Positions 35,801 through 46,461 of a DNA stretch of 64,000 nucleotides are shown in pieces. The stretch comes from Latrodectus hesperus (taxonomy: Eukaryota; Arthropoda; Arachnida; Araneae; Theridiidae): positions 130,052,181 to 130,116,180 of the forward strand of contig CM075850.1 in the NCBI GenBank assembly GCA_037975125.1, given 5' to 3'. The notes beneath the pieces were generated by a model that was not told the origin of the DNA, made no database searches, and saw only the letters and a program-made list of their open reading frames with translations. The first letter of the stretch is position 1. Each line of letters begins with the position of its first letter. Position numbers and translations under genes: made by a program.

Positions 35801-38641
35801 ATAATCAATATGATTATAATAATGAAAAATTTTTCTTGGAATATTAACAACTCAATCTTAATTATTGTTATGAATAATATTTGAAATTGTTTCTCATAAC
35901 AACAATAGAGTTATTGCATCGAAATATTTTTCATTCCCTAGAAAATAAAACATTTTCCTTATCTAATGGTTCTTTAAAAATCACTTCCTAGTTTTTAAAT
36001 ATATTTAAGTATCAGTGATTGGTTTCAATACAAATTATGATAAAATTTGATTATAAAAAGAAACAAATATTTTCTTGCTTTACCCCATTTTTGCGTCATG
36101 CGCTACATTGGTAAAAAATATTATGCTACCAACTTGAAACATTTTAAAATTCTTTCCAAAATTCATAACTTAATTTTTCAAAAATGTATGTTAAACGGGT
36201 TAATAAAAAGTACAAAATGAATTATTTTCATCGATTTTTTTTTTGTTTATTTATCTTATTGAAAATATTAACCATGATTTTAAAATATTATAGGAACGAA
36301 ATATTACAGCAAATCAGATTGGTGTCAATATTTTTGCTACATTGGCAGCAAAGAATAAAAAAGTAATGATACATTTCATCACTAATAAAGTGGCTAAATA
36401 TTTTGGAACGTATTTTTTATTTGAGAGAATCTTTAAGCTAAAAATTCTGGTAAAATCCTTAATGATGAGAATAATTATGAACAAATAAAACATACATCAG
36501 AATTAGAGAGTACATAATATTATATAAAACAATTATATATTATTAAAGTCTGATTAAAAAAAACTGTTCATATGAGAAATTAATTATTTCATTCATATTA
36601 CATAAATTATCAATAATGATCCTATGTATGATTATTTAAAGACGTATTAAGTTTTCTCGCATTTAAAGAAAGTTTAAATTATATTATAAAATGTAGATGA
36701 TTTTATAGTAATGACCATTTATACTAAATTTTTCAGAGAGAATGTTTTTAAATAATTCTGAAACAACTTAATAGTCTTCATCATTCAAAAAGTATACTCA
36801 TTTTTTTTTATTAAGTACGAAAACTCATTCCAATCATCTTAAGAAAAAGTAAATGTAAACAAAAGGAAAAAAAATAAATTAAAACTCGCATTCCATTTCT
36901 TATTCAGATGGGTAAAAAAACAAAACCGAAAAATCCATTTCGTAAATTAAATTTTGCCACAAAATCATAAAAAATACTGTCAAAACGCGCAGCTGCCTAA
37001 AAATCTATAGATACTTCACTTCAAAGCTAAAATATATCCTTATTAGAGAAAGAAAAACAGTTTGCACTCTCCAAGGAGTTCCTGAAACATAGGAGAAAGA
37101 ATTTTTCTATATTTTAAAGCAGTGATAAAATTCAAAATATACATACTTTCATTTATCTTTTTTCTAATACATAAAAATACATATAATTAATTTACATAGT
37201 TGAGTTTATTTTACTGTGTCCAAAAATATAGATCTTGCTTTTTTCATTTTTCTGTCATATCCAAATTTCTGCAATATTTTCTAAATAAAATTTGAATTCT
37301 TGCATTTCACTTCCCCACACAATCCCATTTGAAATTTGGCTTTTCAATTTCTCTTGATGCAAAAACATTTTTCTCTTTTTTAGAAACTTTAAAATATTAA
37401 AGCTAAAATATATTTCATAAAATCTTCATGCTTTTTATGCATACAAAATTATTTTTTAGTAATATATTCGCAAAAATATACAATAGACTGTGCTGAACAA
37501 TAGGTGAAAATGTAAATTAATCAAGAAATAAAATTTAATTAATTGTTATGCAAAAGCATATTTTGAAAAAGTATAACTTTTAATTATGTAATATATTTAC
37601 ATAATAAATACTTTGACAAAGCGCAATCATAAAATTTTGCAATTAAAAATGAAAACCGCAAAACGTTTGCAAAGCAGAAATAGCTGTATAATCTAAAATC
37701 ATTTATTTATTTAAAATTAATTTGCTGACGTTACAAGCAATGGAAAAAACTACCTAGAAAATTTAGATTTAGTTTTTTTATTCTTTAAAATTATACAAAT
37801 GTTACAGTAAAACAATATTACTTTTATGCATTTCATTTTTATATATGTTATTATAATTCATTTTGAAAGTAAAAAATTACTGAAATTTTAATTGATTCAA
37901 ATTATTTGTAATTCAATTTTCTGATATTCATAATGTTTTTAATCATAAGCAGTTTCTTATTTAGAAAAAATAATGCCTTGAACAATACATTGAAAAATAC
38001 ACAATCTAATAATTCCTAAAAGAAAACCGAAATAAATTTTGCTCAGAATGTATGCAAAAAATTCTGAATACATTCAGAAACCGGATATTACACTTTTGTC
38101 TCTAAATTTATCATGAAACAATTCTTTGTGAGTGACTCTTTGCTCAAAGTGGGGAGTTTCTACACACAAAATAATTCAAAAAACATTTGAATGCCGCCAT
38201 CTGGTGGTCAAACGTTGAACTATATTTTATTTCAAAAATTGATTTAATATAGTTTATGAAACGCTTATTTCAAGTTTTCTTAAATTCCAAGGAGTAAAAT
38301 GAGATCTATAGGAATCTAAATAAATATACCTTAATTAAAACCACACTTTATTTGCTGTACATTATTAGTAAATAGTAAATAAATCCATTTTTTCAGACAA
38401 CTATGTACAATTTTATATATACTCATAATATTTGTATCGAAAGAAATAATCTTATGTGGTGTATCCGAGCTGACAGCGTCATGGCAACCACTTTGTACTT
38501 TGGTTCAATAATTTCTAGATTTGATTGTCATCATCTGGCTAAAAATATTTCCAGAAAATAGACTTTCGAATTTTTTACAAGTTCTGTAATTGTATATTAA
38601 ATAAGTAAAGGACACAGTGAGCAAAGGAAAAAATTTTGATG
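35801..38641. other. AT-rich stretch, no gene seen
   Basis: AT-rich DNA up to the copia insertion. The one item noted is a GC-rich 13-mer CGCCATCTGGTGG at 38195-38207, which also occurs inside the Tc1 element at 5892-5904. Confidence 0.5.
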
Positions 38642-38646
38642 GTAAC

Positions 38647-38914
38647 TGTTGTAAATAATATAATGCAAGTAATCGCAAAGAAACACAAAGTAAGTCTATT
38701 ATCGTCAGTAAAACTGTAGTCTTCTAAGACGTCCGCAATCGTCTGCTGCGCTGCCTTCTGATTGGTGGTTGTGTTCAAGCCGTCCAAAATCTATAAATAC
38801 ACCATGTTCTGTTCTATTAGTTTAGTATATGTATAATTTCTTTCTTTGTAACTTGCTTCATTAAATATTCTTTTTGCGATTCATGGACTCTTGTTCGTTT
38901 AACGAATTTCAACA
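38647..38914 (+). repeat. 5' LTR of the copia element
   Basis: 268 bp, TG...CA. It differs from the 3' LTR at one position (A at 38707, T at 42932). It would drive transcription of the element. Confidence 0.97.
38792..38797 (+). promoter_or_regulatory. TATA box in the 5' LTR
   Basis: TATAAA lies in CTATAAATACACC about 145 bp into the LTR, a normal place for the pol II promoter. The identical motif is in the 3' LTR at 43017-43022. Confidence 0.65.
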
Positions 38915-38931
38915 GCAGAGCGTGGTTTTCA
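38915..38931 (+). promoter_or_regulatory. Primer-binding site, initiator tRNA-Met-like
   Basis: Directly after the LTR, GCAGAGCGTGGTTTTC resembles the complement of the 3' part of arthropod initiator tRNA-Met (GCAGAGC then GGTTT), with mismatches between. The usual leading TGGTA is absent and the LTR's own CAACA stands in its place, so the primer would pair a few bases in from its CCA end. Confidence 0.5.
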
Positions 38932-38999
38932 CTGTCATAAATTGAAAGCAGTTTCTAGATTTAATTTATTGCTTGACAGAATAAATTTATCAATAAGCA

Positions 39000-41186
39000 A
39001 TGGCTTCGCTGCATTTTTTATATGGAGTAAATCCATTTGATGGAAAGAACTTTCCTGTTTGGCGGCGACGAGTGGAAGCTGTTTTGTCTGCGAAAGAACT
39101 GGAAATATACTTAGTTAAGGAGCCCGATGTGAATAAGGAAGCAGAAGTCGTTAAAGGAAAGAAAGCTTACGCATTACTCATGTCACTCTTAAGTGATCAA
39201 GTGCTCGTATCAATGAGTGGTGAAAATACGGCGAAGGAATTATGGGAGAAACTTCATGCTGTTTATGAAAGCAAAGGAGCGGTAAACCAAATACTTACTA
39301 GAAAACGTCTTGCTACACTTAAGAAAAACAGAGATGTTCCAATGCGCCAGCACATAGATGAAGTTTCAAAACTTGTTGTCGATTTACGAATGTCTGGAGC
39401 GGAGGTTAGTGATATTGATACTGTCGTCTATATTTTGATGTCTCTTCCTCCAGAATTCGAAAATGTTAAGGTTGCATTAGAGAATCAACCGAGTGAGAAT
39501 TTATCGTTAGATTTTGTAACTCAGCGTTTGGTAGATTCTGAAGCTCTTTTGAATGATTCGAGAAATAAAACAAGTATTCGTTTTATGAAACAAAATGTGG
39601 ATACTGCGGCTTTTTCTACGAGAAAAGAACTCACATGTTTTCATTGTAAAAAGAAAGGACATACTGCTAAGTTCTGTAAAAAGAAAACGTGCTATAATTG
39701 TGGTCGTGTTGGTCATTTTAAAAAGGAATGTAAATTGAAATCTGAATCTAAGACTGATGAAAAATATTCTTCTGCTCTATCGTTTGCTGCTGGCAATTTG
39801 ACTTTCGGAAGTCCGAAAAAGTTCATTATTGATTCCGGGGCAACATCCCATATGTGCTCTCAGAAAGATTGGTTTTCATTCATCAAACCGTCATCAGGAA
39901 CTATTCGATGTGCATCCCGCTCCACTGCACTGGAAGTCAAAGGTATTGGAAGTGTAAAAGGCAAAACATCTAATGGAATTGATATAACTTTAGAAAATGT
40001 CCTTTTTGTTCCTGAACTCAATGGAGAATTAATTTCTGTAAAGAATATTGAATTAGGTGGATATAGTGTTATCTTTAGAAATAAAAAAGTGTTCATTGAA
40101 AATGAGAAAGAAAACATTTGTTTGGGTTATCGTGATGATAGTGGACAATATATTTGTGATTTTGTTCCAAATTGTGAAATTTCTCTTACTGCGAAAGAAA
40201 ATGACTTTGATTTATGGCACAGAAGACTTGGACATTCCTCTAATAAAGCCTTAAAAGAACTTGGATTGCCTACCTTTGATAAATTTTGTGAAGTGTGTAC
40301 TTTTTCCAAACAAAGTGCTTTTCCTATAGGAAAAGGTCCCAGACGAAGGGCATCCGAAACTAAGACATTGATTCACACAGATGTTTGTGGCCCTATTGAT
40401 CCGCCTATGGCTACAGGTGAGCGTTATTTTATGACATTAATTGATGATTATTCACGTTTTATGGAAGTTCGTTTGCTGAAAAGAAAAAGTGATGTTGTGA
40501 ATGAGTTAAGATGCTTTTTAAAAGCAAATCCTTCAGTACGGAAAATTAGGTGCGACAATGCAAAAGAATATGTTTGTGGTGAACTCATCAAATGTGCTAC
40601 TAAATTTGGTGTTACAATAGATCCAGTTCCTCCGTACACTGCACCTTTAAATGGAGTTGCTGAGCGTGCTAATCGTACATTGTTAGAAAAAGGGCGAGCT
40701 TTAATATTTGAAGCAAAACTTAGCAAGAAATTTTGGGGATTTGCAATTTTAACTGCTGCATACCTAAGAAACAGAATTCCTAGTAGATCCATAGAAAACT
40801 GTACTCCTTATAAATTAAAATATGGTAAAGATTCCGATCTTCAAAACATTCGAGTATTTGGATGCGATGCATACGTGTTGGTTCCTCCTTCTCAAAGGAA
40901 GAAGTTAGATAAGAAGTCAAACAGAATGATATTTGTGGGATATTCGACTATGGGATATCGTTTAATGGATCCAGATTCAAAGAGAATAGTGATATCAAGG
41001 AACGTTGTATTTAACGAAGAAAGAAAAATGGATTTAGAAGATAAAAATATTCTGAATGTGGATTCCATTATTTCGGAAAATGAAGATGATGTTGAAGAAA
41101 ATATTACTGAAACAATTACTACAGAAGAAATTTTGGAAAGACACAAATTTTGGAAAGACACAAAGGCAAAAGAAACCACCAGTTAA
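39000..41186 (+). CDS. copia Gag-protease-integrase polyprotein
   Basis: 728 codons from ATG at 39000. Residues 1-190 form a copia-type Gag (UBN2-like) region. Two CX2CX4HX4C zinc knuckles, at 213-226 and 231-244, would bind RNA. The aspartic protease motif is FIIDSGATSHM (Asp278). A pre-integrase zinc site has His407, His411, Cys430 and Cys433. The integrase catalytic residues are Asp461 (HTDVCGP), Asp519 (RCDNAKEY) and Glu555 (GVAERANRT), with 35 residues between the last two as expected. The frame has no internal stop. It ends shortly after a 17-bp tandem duplication, before the reverse transcriptase, which continues in another frame. Products would assemble cytoplasmic virus-like particles and integrate the cDNA. 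All catalytic residues I checked are present. Confidence 0.95.
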   Translation: MASLHFLYGVNPFDGKNFPVWRRRVEAVLSAKELEIYLVKEPDVNKEAEVVKGKKAYALLMSLLSDQVLVSMSGENTAKELWEKLHAVYESKGAVNQILTRKRLATLKKNRDVPMRQHIDEVSKLVVDLRMSGAEVSDIDTVVYILMSLPPEFENVKVALENQPSENLSLDFVTQRLVDSEALLNDSRNKTSIRFMKQNVDTAAFSTRKELTCFHCKKKGHTAKFCKKKTCYNCGRVGHFKKECKLKSESKTDEKYSSALSFAAGNLTFGSPKKFIIDSGATSHMCSQKDWFSFIKPSSGTIRCASRSTALEVKGIGSVKGKTSNGIDITLENVLFVPELNGELISVKNIELGGYSVIFRNKKVFIENEKENICLGYRDDSGQYICDFVPNCEISLTAKENDFDLWHRRLGHSSNKALKELGLPTFDKFCEVCTFSKQSAFPIGKGPRRRASETKTLIHTDVCGPIDPPMATGERYFMTLIDDYSRFMEVRLLKRKSDVVNELRCFLKANPSVRKIRCDNAKEYVCGELIKCATKFGVTIDPVPPYTAPLNGVAERANRTLLEKGRALIFEAKLSKKFWGFAILTAAYLRNRIPSRSIENCTPYKLKYGKDSDLQNIRVFGCDAYVLVPPSQRKKLDKKSNRMIFVGYSTMGYRLMDPDSKRIVISRNVVFNEERKMDLEDKNILNVDSIISENEDDVEENITETITTEEILERHKFWKDTKAKETTS

Positions 41187-42750
41187 ATATCCTGAACCAG
41201 AAGTTTATGAAGCAATGGTAATTTTTGAAGATTCGTTGTCGTTTAAAGATTTATCTGCACTGCCAGAGGAAGAACAGAATCTTTGGAAGAAAGCAATGGA
41301 TGAAGAAATGCAGTCCATGGAAAATAACGAAGTTTGGTGTCTTGAAGAATTACCACATGGGAAACGTGCAATTTCATGCAAATGGGTTCTACGCGAAAAA
41401 CGAGATGGAAAATATAAGGCTCGACTTGTTGCTCGTGGTTTTATGCAAAGAGAAGGAGTGGATTATGATAAAACATTTTCACCAGTTATCAGTATTCCTG
41501 CATTACGCATAGTGTTTACTATTATTCTTCAAGAAAATTTAAAAGTTTATTCACTGGATGTTAAAACTGCATTTCTGAATGGTGAATTAAAAGAAATTAT
41601 TTACATGGATCAACCAGAAGGATATGATGATAATAGTGGCAGGAAGTGCCGGTTAAAGAAAAGCTTATACGGACTTAAGCAGTCACCTCGTCAATGGTAT
41701 GTAAAATTTTTAAATTTCATTATCAAATTAAACTTTAAACCATTAAATAGTGAACAATGCATTTTTATTCGTCAGTCAAAAGGTGAAAGAATTCTAATAG
41801 CACTTTATGTGGACGATTTATTAATTGCGGGTACTGATGATAGTGAAATCAAAATTATAATTGGATTATTATCAAAAGAATTTGAAATGTCTAAATCTGG
41901 AACAGTTTCTGAATTTTTAGGAATTAAAATTACATTTACACCTGATGGACTGTATCTAGATCAAGAAACATATATTTTGAATTTATTAAACAAATTTAAA
42001 ATGTTTGATGCTAAAATAGTCTCTACTCCCATGGAAGTAGGAGCAACAGCAGCTGATTTTGAGAAAGGAAGTGCTTTTTGTGGACCCTACCGAGAACTAA
42101 TAGGATCTTTAATTTATTTAGCATATACATCTCGTCCAGACATCCTTTATGCTGTAAACTGTTTGAGTCAACTTCAAGAACACCCTACTGATAGTGCTTG
42201 GAGTGCATTGAAAAGAATTTTGAGATATCTGAAAGGTACTTCAACTTTAAAACTGGAATATAAAAAGTGTGTGGATAAAAATTCATGCTTAAATATCTAC
42301 GCAGATGCTAACTGGGGTGCAAACCCAAATGACAGAAAATCCATTTCTGGTAACATAATTATGTTTAATAATTGTCCAATATCTTGGTCTTGTCGAAAAC
42401 AAAATTGTATTGCTTTATCTTCTACAGAAGCAGAAATTATTGCCCTAAGTAAAGCCATTCAAGATGCATTGTGGTTGAAAAACATTATTTTGGAATTAAC
42501 TGATATTAAAGAAATCATGATTTTTGAAGATAATCAATCTTGTATTAAGTGTGTAACAAATGAAAACAACAAAGGTCGATTAAGACATATAGACATTAAA
42601 TTAAAATTTATTCAACATATCTTGAATTGTCATGATATAAAAGTTTACTATATTTCATCTAACCTACAAATTGCTGATATGTTTACAAAATCTTTATCTA
42701 AGTTTAAATTAAAGGAACTTTTACCATTATGTGGATTAAAATTGTATTAG
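41056..42750 (+). CDS. copia reverse transcriptase and RNase H
   Basis: 564 codons in the +1 frame relative to the upstream ORF, overlapping it by 131 bp. The first 38 or so codons look like out-of-frame sequence; family-like sequence starts about PPVKYPEPEVYEAM. The Ty1/copia-type reverse transcriptase spans about residues 77-320, with the first catalytic Asp in YSLDVKTAFLNG (Asp168) and the YVDD box at 251-254. RNase H spans about 410-545, with Asp417 (YADANWG), Glu458 (SSTEAE), Asp492 (EDNQS) and Asp513 (RHIDIK). Copia elements normally encode Gag-Pol in one frame, so this is probably a frameshifted copy. A programmed +1 shift is less likely but possible. The start at 41056 is nominal. Confidence 0.92.
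   Translation: MWIPLFRKMKMMLKKILLKQLLQKKFWKDTNFGKTQRQKKPPVKYPEPEVYEAMVIFEDSLSFKDLSALPEEEQNLWKKAMDEEMQSMENNEVWCLEELPHGKRAISCKWVLREKRDGKYKARLVARGFMQREGVDYDKTFSPVISIPALRIVFTIILQENLKVYSLDVKTAFLNGELKEIIYMDQPEGYDDNSGRKCRLKKSLYGLKQSPRQWYVKFLNFIIKLNFKPLNSEQCIFIRQSKGERILIALYVDDLLIAGTDDSEIKIIIGLLSKEFEMSKSGTVSEFLGIKITFTPDGLYLDQETYILNLLNKFKMFDAKIVSTPMEVGATAADFEKGSAFCGPYRELIGSLIYLAYTSRPDILYAVNCLSQLQEHPTDSAWSALKRILRYLKGTSTLKLEYKKCVDKNSCLNIYADANWGANPNDRKSISGNIIMFNNCPISWSCRKQNCIALSSTEAEIIALSKAIQDALWLKNIILELTDIKEIMIFEDNQSCIKCVTNENNKGRLRHIDIKLKFIQHILNCHDIKVYYISSNLQIADMFTKSLSKFKLKELLPLCGLKLY
41131..41164 (+). repeat. Perfect 17-bp tandem duplication at the ORF junction
   Basis: TTTTGGAAAGACACAAA occurs twice, at 41131-41147 and 41148-41164. 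As 17 is not a multiple of three, any change in unit number changes the downstream frame. Confidence 0.98.
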
Positions 42751-42862
42751 ATTATATCATGTTAATGTAAATATTGTGTGGATGGCTTGAACGTTTCTAA
42801 TTTCTTAATGTATATTTTTTTATTGATTTATATGATTTTATTGTGCATGTTTCTTTGTGATT

Positions 42863-42871
42863 AAGGGCGAG
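42863..42871 (+). promoter_or_regulatory. Polypurine tract of the copia element
   Basis: AAGGGCGAG immediately precedes the 3' LTR. It would serve as plus-strand primer during reverse transcription. One C interrupts the purines. Confidence 0.75.
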
Positions 42872-43139
42872 TGTTGTAAATAATATAATGCAAGTAATCG
42901 CAAAGAAACACAAAGTAAGTCTATTATCGTCTGTAAAACTGTAGTCTTCTAAGACGTCCGCAATCGTCTGCTGCGCTGCCTTCTGATTGGTGGTTGTGTT
43001 CAAGCCGTCCAAAATCTATAAATACACCATGTTCTGTTCTATTAGTTTAGTATATGTATAATTTCTTTCTTTGTAACTTGCTTCATTAAATATTCTTTTT
43101 GCGATTCATGGACTCTTGTTCGTTTAACGAATTTCAACA
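42872..43139 (+). repeat. 3' LTR of the copia element
   Basis: 268 bp, 267 positions identical to the 5' LTR. Confidence 0.97.
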
Positions 43140-43144
43140 ATAAC

Positions 43145-43600
43145 TATTAATCTTTTTGCCTAAAAATGAGAATATTGCTATGAACTACCCAGAATGCATA
43201 GTCTCAAGACTGGGCGAAATTATAGGAGTGAGGCTTGTGGCATTTAATATATAGTAACTATAGAAAGAAAGTATAAAGACTTGTCAAATTTTTATGGTAT
43301 AGGACAACTCGTGTCATTTAATAAAGCTTAAATTCGTCTAGAAATTCATATCGATTCATAAAAGTGCTGAATTGCGTTTAGAGGAATATTGTTACCTTTC
43401 TTCATGGAGATATTGTAAAGGTTTTCAGAGAGATATCGATCCATATCGATTCGAATTGATATTTTCCAATCCATATCGATTGGAAAATATCGATTCCATA
43501 GCAAATGTTCTAAAATAAACCGTAACTATTCAATTATATTGAGGCAGGATTAATGTACTTGCTGAAGTATATGTTTAATTTCATTTTCGTGTTCATCAAA
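43145..43600. other. Mixed stretch, no gene seen
   Basis: No ORF. The phrase CCATATCGATT recurs three times near 43440-43480 with GGAAAATATCGATTCC, a small local repeat. Confidence 0.45.
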
Positions 43601-43849
43601 TCAAGTCCCTATGCATAAGCTGGTGTACATCATCCTGGGAAGTGACGCCCCCTCCAGGAAACATAGTTTGTACCATGGATGTACATGGTCAGCTGAAACT
43701 TCCCCATACTTCTCCTCAATGATTCTTTCTTTCGGGGTTGCGATTGGTGTAGCAGAAAGATAAGACATGGCTACCCATATTATCAAATATCCCTTTTCTT
43801 GGTGGACACCTAGAAGGAGACAGTCACAATGATACGCTTGTTCATCCAT
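43601..43849 (-). other. Unrecognised open frame in a GC-richer block
   Basis: An 82-codon minus-strand frame beginning MDEQAYHCDCLLLGVHQ and containing TPIATPKERIIEEKYGEV lies in DNA noticeably less AT-rich than its flanks. I recognise no domain. It might be a fragment of an old transposon protein; a SINE fragment follows it at 43920. Confidence 0.2.
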
Positions 43850-43919
43850 TCCCTAAACGCACACCCGTTCTTCTGTAGATAAAAGTATAAAATATGGGAC
43901 TTCAGATCATAATACTTGT

Positions 43920-44093
43920 TTTCAGTTACTTATGCCACTTGGACAATCCGATCTCGCTCACCGACGTCTATACAAAATTAAATCAAAAGGGTGCGTCTTT
44001 TGTTTAACGAGAGCACCATGAAGGAGAAAATACGTCTTTGATTTAAGATTCTTCCGATAGATGGCTCCCCCAGAGAATAGACTCCCTTAATAT
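43920..44093 (-). mobile_element. tRNA-derived SINE, family A, 3' fragment
   Basis: On the plus strand it reads GTTACTTATGCCACTTGGAC, GAGAGCACCATGAAGGAGAA and TTCCGATAGATGGC, in the same order as the 3' half of the family A copy near 1930-2090. The tRNA-like head is missing, as expected for 5' truncation. Confidence 0.8.
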
Positions 44094-44099
44094 ATAATA

Positions 44100-44853
44100 C
44101 TTTCTTCCACTTACCAATCGATCATATATCTTGAATGTGACAACATCGTAGAAAACATTTAGTATCAACATCTTTGACTAGAGGCTTGAGAATTATTACC
44201 CTGTTGTAACTTTCCCTTTATGTAGATTCTTGTAACTGTAATCATTGACACTGGAGAATTCTGATGTTGATTCAGATCTCCAGTCTATTTTACTACATTT
44301 GTTTGATTTATAGACATTATCTGCTGCAATATCTGTCGCTCTCTTTCTATCCATTTTATTTTGCCGGATCTGCTATACATAATGAGTTGAAACACTGTAC
44401 CTCTAAGAACGTTTAAAAGTTCAAGTTTACAATCCTACTTGCTCCTTGTAGATGGACTTCTAAAACTTCAGATGAGCTTTAATTTACAGCGGATTGTTAA
44501 CTGGAAAGAAAAAAGTTCGAATCTATTTCCTAGAAATGAAAAACTTTATTTGTGGTAAGATAAACACAAGCCATAGCTTCAATGATGAATAGTCATCACC
44601 ATCTCTTAAAGTTTGTGCATGTAAAAGATTTTATTGATATTAAAATAATGAGTTTTGTTTCATAAATCAACCTAAATCTGCGCTGTACTTTTTTGGACCC
44701 AAAATTGTGAACTTAATCTAATGAAGTGTGCTTTACATTCAACAATTGCGATTAAAAATATAATTAAGTGAAATTATTTTTGTTTTTATTATCAAATAAT
44801 TTTTGTGTCTCAGTTTTCCAAATAATTTATAGTATGTGTCAATTTTTATAGTA
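44100..44853. other. Mixed stretch, no gene seen
   Basis: Part is less AT-rich (44.18-44.50 kb) and holds a short inverted word pair ACTGGAGAATTC / CAGATCTCCAGT near 44250-44285. No coding frame is convincing. Confidence 0.4.
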
Positions 44854-44868
44854 ATTTATATAGATCTT

Positions 44869-45191
44869 TTTTTTTCCAACGGCGGACACTTGAGGGTTGA
44901 ACCTTATGCCACAACAAGGCCATAAACTTGCTATATGCCCGCTGGGCTCATTTGTCGTTACCCAGCGGGCATCTGTGAACCAAGTCACGGAGGCGAGTAG
45001 CGTTACCCGCGTCATACCACCACAAATCCGTTTATAGGGTGAGCCACATTCATACATCATCACGGAAGAAAGCATAGAGAAACACAGAGAGAACAGAGAA
45101 AGAAAGTAACATCCATGCCCGAACCGGGATTCAAACCCACGACCCACAGCTCAGGAGTCAGGTACCCTAACCACTCAGCCATCGGTCGGCT
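44869..45191 (-). mobile_element. tRNA-derived SINE, family D, complete copy
   Basis: The head at the right reads on the minus strand GATGGCTGAGTGGTTAGGGT (A box) and GTGGGTTTGAATCCCGG (B box), then TTCGGGCATGGATGTTAC. The body matches 9497-9765. The 3' end is a T run on the plus strand, meaning an A tail. Perfect 15-bp target duplications ATTTATATAGATCTT lie at 44854-44868 and 45192-45206. Confidence 0.93.
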
Positions 45192-45322
45192 ATTTATATA
45201 GATCTTAACAAATATAAAGTTCAATATGCGAAAAACTACGGCTTTATTTGAAAATTCATATTTGATTTAAAATATATTAAATTAATTTGATAGTAAGCCA
45301 TATTTTAAAAACTATTATTTGC

Positions 45323-45428
<106 letters not shown>

Positions 45429-45429
45429 T

Positions 45430-46458
45430 TATAACTATTATTATACAGTGTATAAATTACAAAATTTGTGTCAGAAACAAAACTGAAGGTTATGAAATGC
45501 ATGTAGAATTATTTAGGAAGAAAAATATTCTAAATATCTTGAAAAACGCGCATTTCTAAATTATAACCTGAAATAATAATTTTAAAATGTGTGAAGAAAA
45601 AATGGTACATTACAAGGGAGTTTTTCTTTTATAACCAATTAGTGGAAAACAAATTGCCATATCTGAGCGTCAAGCTATACGGATATTTTACAATTTACAG
45701 TTATAGTTTATGGATCTATTTTACAACCTTTTATTCCCAGCAAACGGAGAAGTGACAACTTTTATTGTCCTCTAAGCTCCCATATCTGACGGAAGAAATA
45801 ATAAAGTTTTTTGAAAGATTTTCTCAATCTTGTTTATCATCCCTTTCTTTCTTGTCCTTTTATCAAATAAAGAGAGAAAGTTCATTAAATACTATAGCAA
45901 AAACAGTCAAGAAATATTTATCGAGAAAAAGAACAGTGGATTCAATGGAAACAGAAATATTTCCTATGTATTGTTCCTGGAGATTCTTAACACTGAAGAG
46001 AGATAAATTTTGGTTTTGTTTAAAAACATTATTTCATAAACATTATTACATTGAGTCAATTAAGTGATTTCGTTGTTTTGAAAAGAAAGCATTTAAAAAG
46101 CAGTTATATTACATCAAATTAATATAATTTTAATTTGGCTTTTTTGAGCATTCTTCCGCACTCATGACCGCATACATTTGTTGAAATTAAAGTTTGAGGC
46201 TTCAAAACATTTATTAACATTTTAAAATTTTTGTTAAGTAAAATACGCATACCTTAAAATTTTTTATTTTCATTTTATTGAACGTATGTTAGCTCCATTT
46301 CAATGACTGAAAGTAATATATAATGGAAATAAAAAGCTGAAAATATTTCAAATTAATTACTGCTTTACAGTATACAATTTTTACAAGAAATATATTTTTT
46401 ATACTTAATACTATTCAAATATTCATCATATCGTTGAATATACGTTTCAACTGAAGAA
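45430..46458. other. AT-rich stretch, no gene seen
   Basis: A 100-codon plus-strand frame (45765-46067) is the longest. It shows no domain or start context and reads like chance. Confidence 0.45.
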
Positions 46459-46461
46459 CTA

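Larger units (their letters stand above)
38647..43139 (+). mobile_element. Ty1/copia LTR retrotransposon, near-complete
   Basis: A 4493-bp element with 268-bp direct LTRs beginning TGTTG and ending CAACA. It has a primer-binding site, Gag-Pol domains in copia order (Gag, protease, integrase, reverse transcriptase, RNase H) and a polypurine tract. Integrase before reverse transcriptase is diagnostic of Ty1/copia. Flanks GTAAC (38642-38646) and ATAAC (43140-43144) fit a 5-bp target duplication with one mutated base. There is no envelope gene. It lies in an AT-rich region and interrupts no visible gene. Confidence 0.97.

Noticed and set aside
42797..43012. Minus-strand frame beginning MDGLNTTTNQKAAQQ, also at 38575-38787
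   Set aside because: It lies wholly in the two copia LTRs, antisense to the element, and recurs only because the LTRs are identical.
38647..43139. Endogenous retrovirus with an envelope gene
   Set aside because: Integrase precedes reverse transcriptase, LTRs are short and no envelope frame follows RNase H, so it is a copia retrotransposon.
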